A DNA stretch of 64,000 nucleotides from Rhizobium hidalgonense (GTDB taxonomy: Bacteria; Pseudomonadota; Alphaproteobacteria; Rhizobiales; Rhizobiaceae), in contig NZ_LODW01000059.1 in NCBI RefSeq assembly GCF_002914525.1, positions 124,001-188,000 on the forward strand. Direction: 5' to 3'. The position numbers and the translations under genes were made by a program. The stretch's first letter is position 1, and each line of letters starts with the position of its first letter. Shown piece after piece: positions 62,058 through 64,000 of the stretch. The notes under the pieces were generated by a model. That model was not told the origin of the DNA. It saw only the letters and a list, made by a program, of their open reading frames with translations, and searched no databases.

Positions 62058-64000
62058 ATGACCTCTCGCCCGCTTGACCGCCTGCTCAGACCGCAAACGA
62101 TCGCCGTCTTCGGCGGGCGCGAGGCGCGCAGGGTGATCGAGCAGTGCGACCGCATGGGCTTTTCCGGCGATATCTGGCCCGTCCATCCCAAGCTCGACGA
62201 GGTGCTCGGACGGCGGTGTTATCGCTCGGTATCCGATCTGCCTTCGGCTCCGGACGCCGCTTTCGTCGGTGTCAACAGGACGCTCACCGTCGACATCGTG
62301 CGCAGCCTTTCTGTGGCCGGCGCCGGCGGAGCGGTCTGTTATGCATCGGGCTTCAGCGAGGCGACGGCGGAACTCGGCGATGGCGCAGATCTGCAACGGG
62401 CCCTTCTGGAGGCGGCGGGAGACATGCCGATCCTCGGGCCGAACTGCTACGGGCTGATCAATGGTCTCGACGGCGCGCTGCTCTGGCCCGACCAACACGG
62501 CATGAAACGCATCGAATGTGGCGTCGCCATCCTCACGCAGTCTTCCAATATCGCCATCAACCTGACCATGCAGACACGCGGGCTGCCGATCGCCTATGTG
62601 GTCACGGCAGGCAATCAGGCGCAGACATCTCTTGCCGATGTCGCCTGCGCATTGATCGACGATCCACGCGTCACGGCGGTCGGCCTTCATGTCGAAGGTT
62701 TCGGAGATCTCGCCGGCCTCGAACGCCTTGCCGCCATTGCCCGCCGGTCTAAAAAGCCGGTCGTCGTGCTGAAGGTCGGCAGGTCCGAGAAGGCAAGACA
62801 TGCGGCGGTGTCGCACACCGCCTCGCTTGCGGGCAGCGATGCGGTGGCCGACGCGGTGCTTGCCCGCCTCGGCATCGGCCGTGTCCAAAGCCTACCGGCA
62901 TTGCTGGAAACGCTGAAGCTGCTGCATGTCGCCGGCCCTCTCCCAAGCCATTCGATCTCGTCGATGAGCTGTTCCGGCGGCGAGGCTTCGCTGATGGCGG
63001 ATGCCGCCGTCGGCCGCGATGTCGAATTCCCTGCGCTTGAGCCACGGCAATTGCCGCGTCTTCGGCGAGCCCTCGGCGAGATGGTGGCGCTCTCCAATCC
63101 GCTCGACTACCACACCTTTGTCTGGGGTGATTTCGAACGCCAGACCGAAGCCTTCAGCGCCATGTTCGAAGGCGGTTGTGCCCTTAATCTCGTCGTCCTC
63201 GATTTCCCCCGGGGTGATCGCTGCGATGCGTCGGAATGGGCGACGACGGCAGACGCGGTCATCGCCGCGGCCTCCGCCACCGGTGCGCTGGCCGGCCTTC
63301 TCGCAACCCTTCCCGAGAATATGCCGGAGCCGATCGCCGACCGGCTGATAGCCAATGGCATCGTCGCCTTCTCCGGCATCGACGAAGCCATCATTGCGGC
63401 GGAAGTCGCTGCCGGTATTGGCAAGGTCTGGGATTGCCCGGCACCCCTGCCGCTGCTCGACGGGCCGTTCTTGGACGGTGAAATCGAGACGCTGACGGAA
63501 GCCGATGCGAAGACGGAACTTGCTGCCTGCGGCCTCCCTGTTCCCTGGGGGCTGCAGGCTTTTTCTCCCCGTGAAGCCGCCGAGCAGGCCGAGCGGCTCG
63601 GTTTCCCCGTCGTGCTGAAGGGGCTTGGCATTGCGCACAAGACCGAGGCCGGCGCCGTCGCGCTCAACCTGAGGGATAGTGGGGCGGTCTCAAACGCGGC
63701 CTTGGCGATGCCCCCGAATGGCGGTTATCTCGTCGAGAAGATGATCGATCCGCCGGTCGCCGAACTCATTGTCGGCGCCATCCGCGACTCCGTCTTCGGA
63801 TTGTCGCTGACCTTGGGCGCTGGCGGGATTTTCGTTGAATTGCTTGAAGATTCCGTCATCCTGCCGCTTCCGGCGACGAAAACCGAGATTCATGCGGCGA
63901 TTTCACGCCTCAAAGTGGCAAAATTGATCTATGGCTATCGAGGGCGCCCGAAAGGCGATCTCGACGCCGCGGTCGCCGCTATCGCAGCCGCGGCAGATTA
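62058..64000 (+). CDS. ADP-forming-type acyl-CoA ligase (3' end outside the window)
   Basis: 647 residues are visible and the frame is still open at the edge. The N-terminal CoA-binding domain starts LLRPQTIAVFGGREARRVI; the ligase-CoA domain contains GPNCYGLINGLDG, LTQSSNIAINLTMQT and AAVSHTASLAGSD, whose His is the phosphorylated residue region. From about residue 480 an ATP-grasp domain begins (LGFPVVLKGLGIAHKTEAG). This is the acetyl-CoA synthetase (ADP-forming)/pimeloyl-CoA ligase fold. It starts four bases after the dehydrogenase stop. Activation of gamma-butyrobetaine or carnitine is the likely role. Confidence 0.87.
   Translation, partial: MTSRPLDRLLRPQTIAVFGGREARRVIEQCDRMGFSGDIWPVHPKLDEVLGRRCYRSVSDLPSAPDAAFVGVNRTLTVDIVRSLSVAGAGGAVCYASGFSEATAELGDGADLQRALLEAAGDMPILGPNCYGLINGLDGALLWPDQHGMKRIECGVAILTQSSNIAINLTMQTRGLPIAYVVTAGNQAQTSLADVACALIDDPRVTAVGLHVEGFGDLAGLERLAAIARRSKKPVVVLKVGRSEKARHAAVSHTASLAGSDAVADAVLARLGIGRVQSLPALLETLKLLHVAGPLPSHSISSMSCSGGEASLMADAAVGRDVEFPALEPRQLPRLRRALGEMVALSNPLDYHTFVWGDFERQTEAFSAMFEGGCALNLVVLDFPRGDRCDASEWATTADAVIAAASATGALAGLLATLPENMPEPIADRLIANGIVAFSGIDEAIIAAEVAAGIGKVWDCPAPLPLLDGPFLDGEIETLTEADAKTELAACGLPVPWGLQAFSPREAAEQAERLGFPVVLKGLGIAHKTEAGAVALNLRDSGAVSNAALAMPPNGGYLVEKMIDPPVAELIVGAIRDSVFGLSLTLGAGGIFVELLEDSVILPLPATKTEIHAAISRLKVAKLIYGYRGRPKGDLDAAVAAIAAAAD

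Noticed and set aside
1..64000. CRISPR arrays, tRNA or rRNA genes, replication origin, phage integrase or attachment sites
   Set aside because: None was seen: no regularly spaced repeat array, no cloverleaf-like sequence and no repABC or integrase genes.

Overview
The window looks like accessory DNA (a megaplasmid or chromid) of a fast-growing Rhizobium, close to the R. leguminosarum/R. etli group. This is inferred from the high-GC alphaproteobacterial codon usage, the mix of gene families (GATase-type AraC regulators, BMP-type transporter, carnitine and branched-chain amino acid operons, PHO box) and a rhizobial-type intergenic hairpin repeat. There are no ribosomal, replication, tRNA or other informational genes. 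Almost every operon is catabolic.

Layout: (1) 1-533, 3' end of an outer-membrane efflux factor. (2) 551-6462 (-), a leucine/isovalerate operon: isovaleryl-CoA dehydrogenase, both methylcrotonyl-CoA carboxylase subunits, then a MaoC hydratase and a CitE-type lyase where the usual enoyl-CoA hydratase and HMG-CoA lyase would be expected. (3) 6599-7268, a Phd/PemK-like toxin-antitoxin pair. (4) 7271-16485, an AraC regulator divergent from a seven-gene isoleucine/branched-chain keto acid operon (SDR, thiolase, acyl-CoA dehydrogenase, and the complete E1alpha-E1beta-E2-E3 complex). (5) 16486-21950, a decayed zone: a UbiA-HAD-GtrA operon behind a gene remnant, a frameshifted hypothetical gene and a frameshifted insertion sequence. 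(6) 22098-23881, a diguanylate cyclase and an Lrp-type regulator. (7) 24080-36206, an amine, GABA and amino-acid catabolic block (class III aminotransferase, PuuB-like oxidase, two aldehyde dehydrogenases, cupin, hydroxyacid dehydrogenase, ArgE-like deacylase) flanked by two paralogous tandem-GNAT proteins.

(8) 36748-44931 is the most interesting region. A stand-alone Rieske protein, a Rieske-less non-heme-iron oxygenase subunit, a GST-like protein, a purine-deaminase-like amidohydrolase and a complete BMP-type nucleoside/nucleobase ABC transporter are packed into one operon. The split oxygenase plus GST recalls NdmC/NdmD/NdmE of bacterial methylxanthine N-demethylation, so I propose uptake, deamination and oxidative N-demethylation of a methylated or oxidised purine.

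(9) 44970-55481 holds a PHO-box Nudix gene, a second succinate-semialdehyde dehydrogenase, an FMN hydroxyacid dehydrogenase, an isochorismatase-type hydrolase, a GGDEF-EAL protein, an orphan periplasmic binding protein, a formaldehyde dehydrogenase and a hypothetical protein. (10) 55519-57412, an EamA exporter divergent from a LysR regulator. (11) 57387-64000, a carnitine operon: a CdhR-like regulator divergent from a BKACE enzyme, a carnitine dehydrogenase-thioesterase fusion, an acyl-CoA dehydrogenase and an ADP-forming-type CoA ligase cut by the window end. The last two suggest that gamma-butyrobetaine also enters this pathway.
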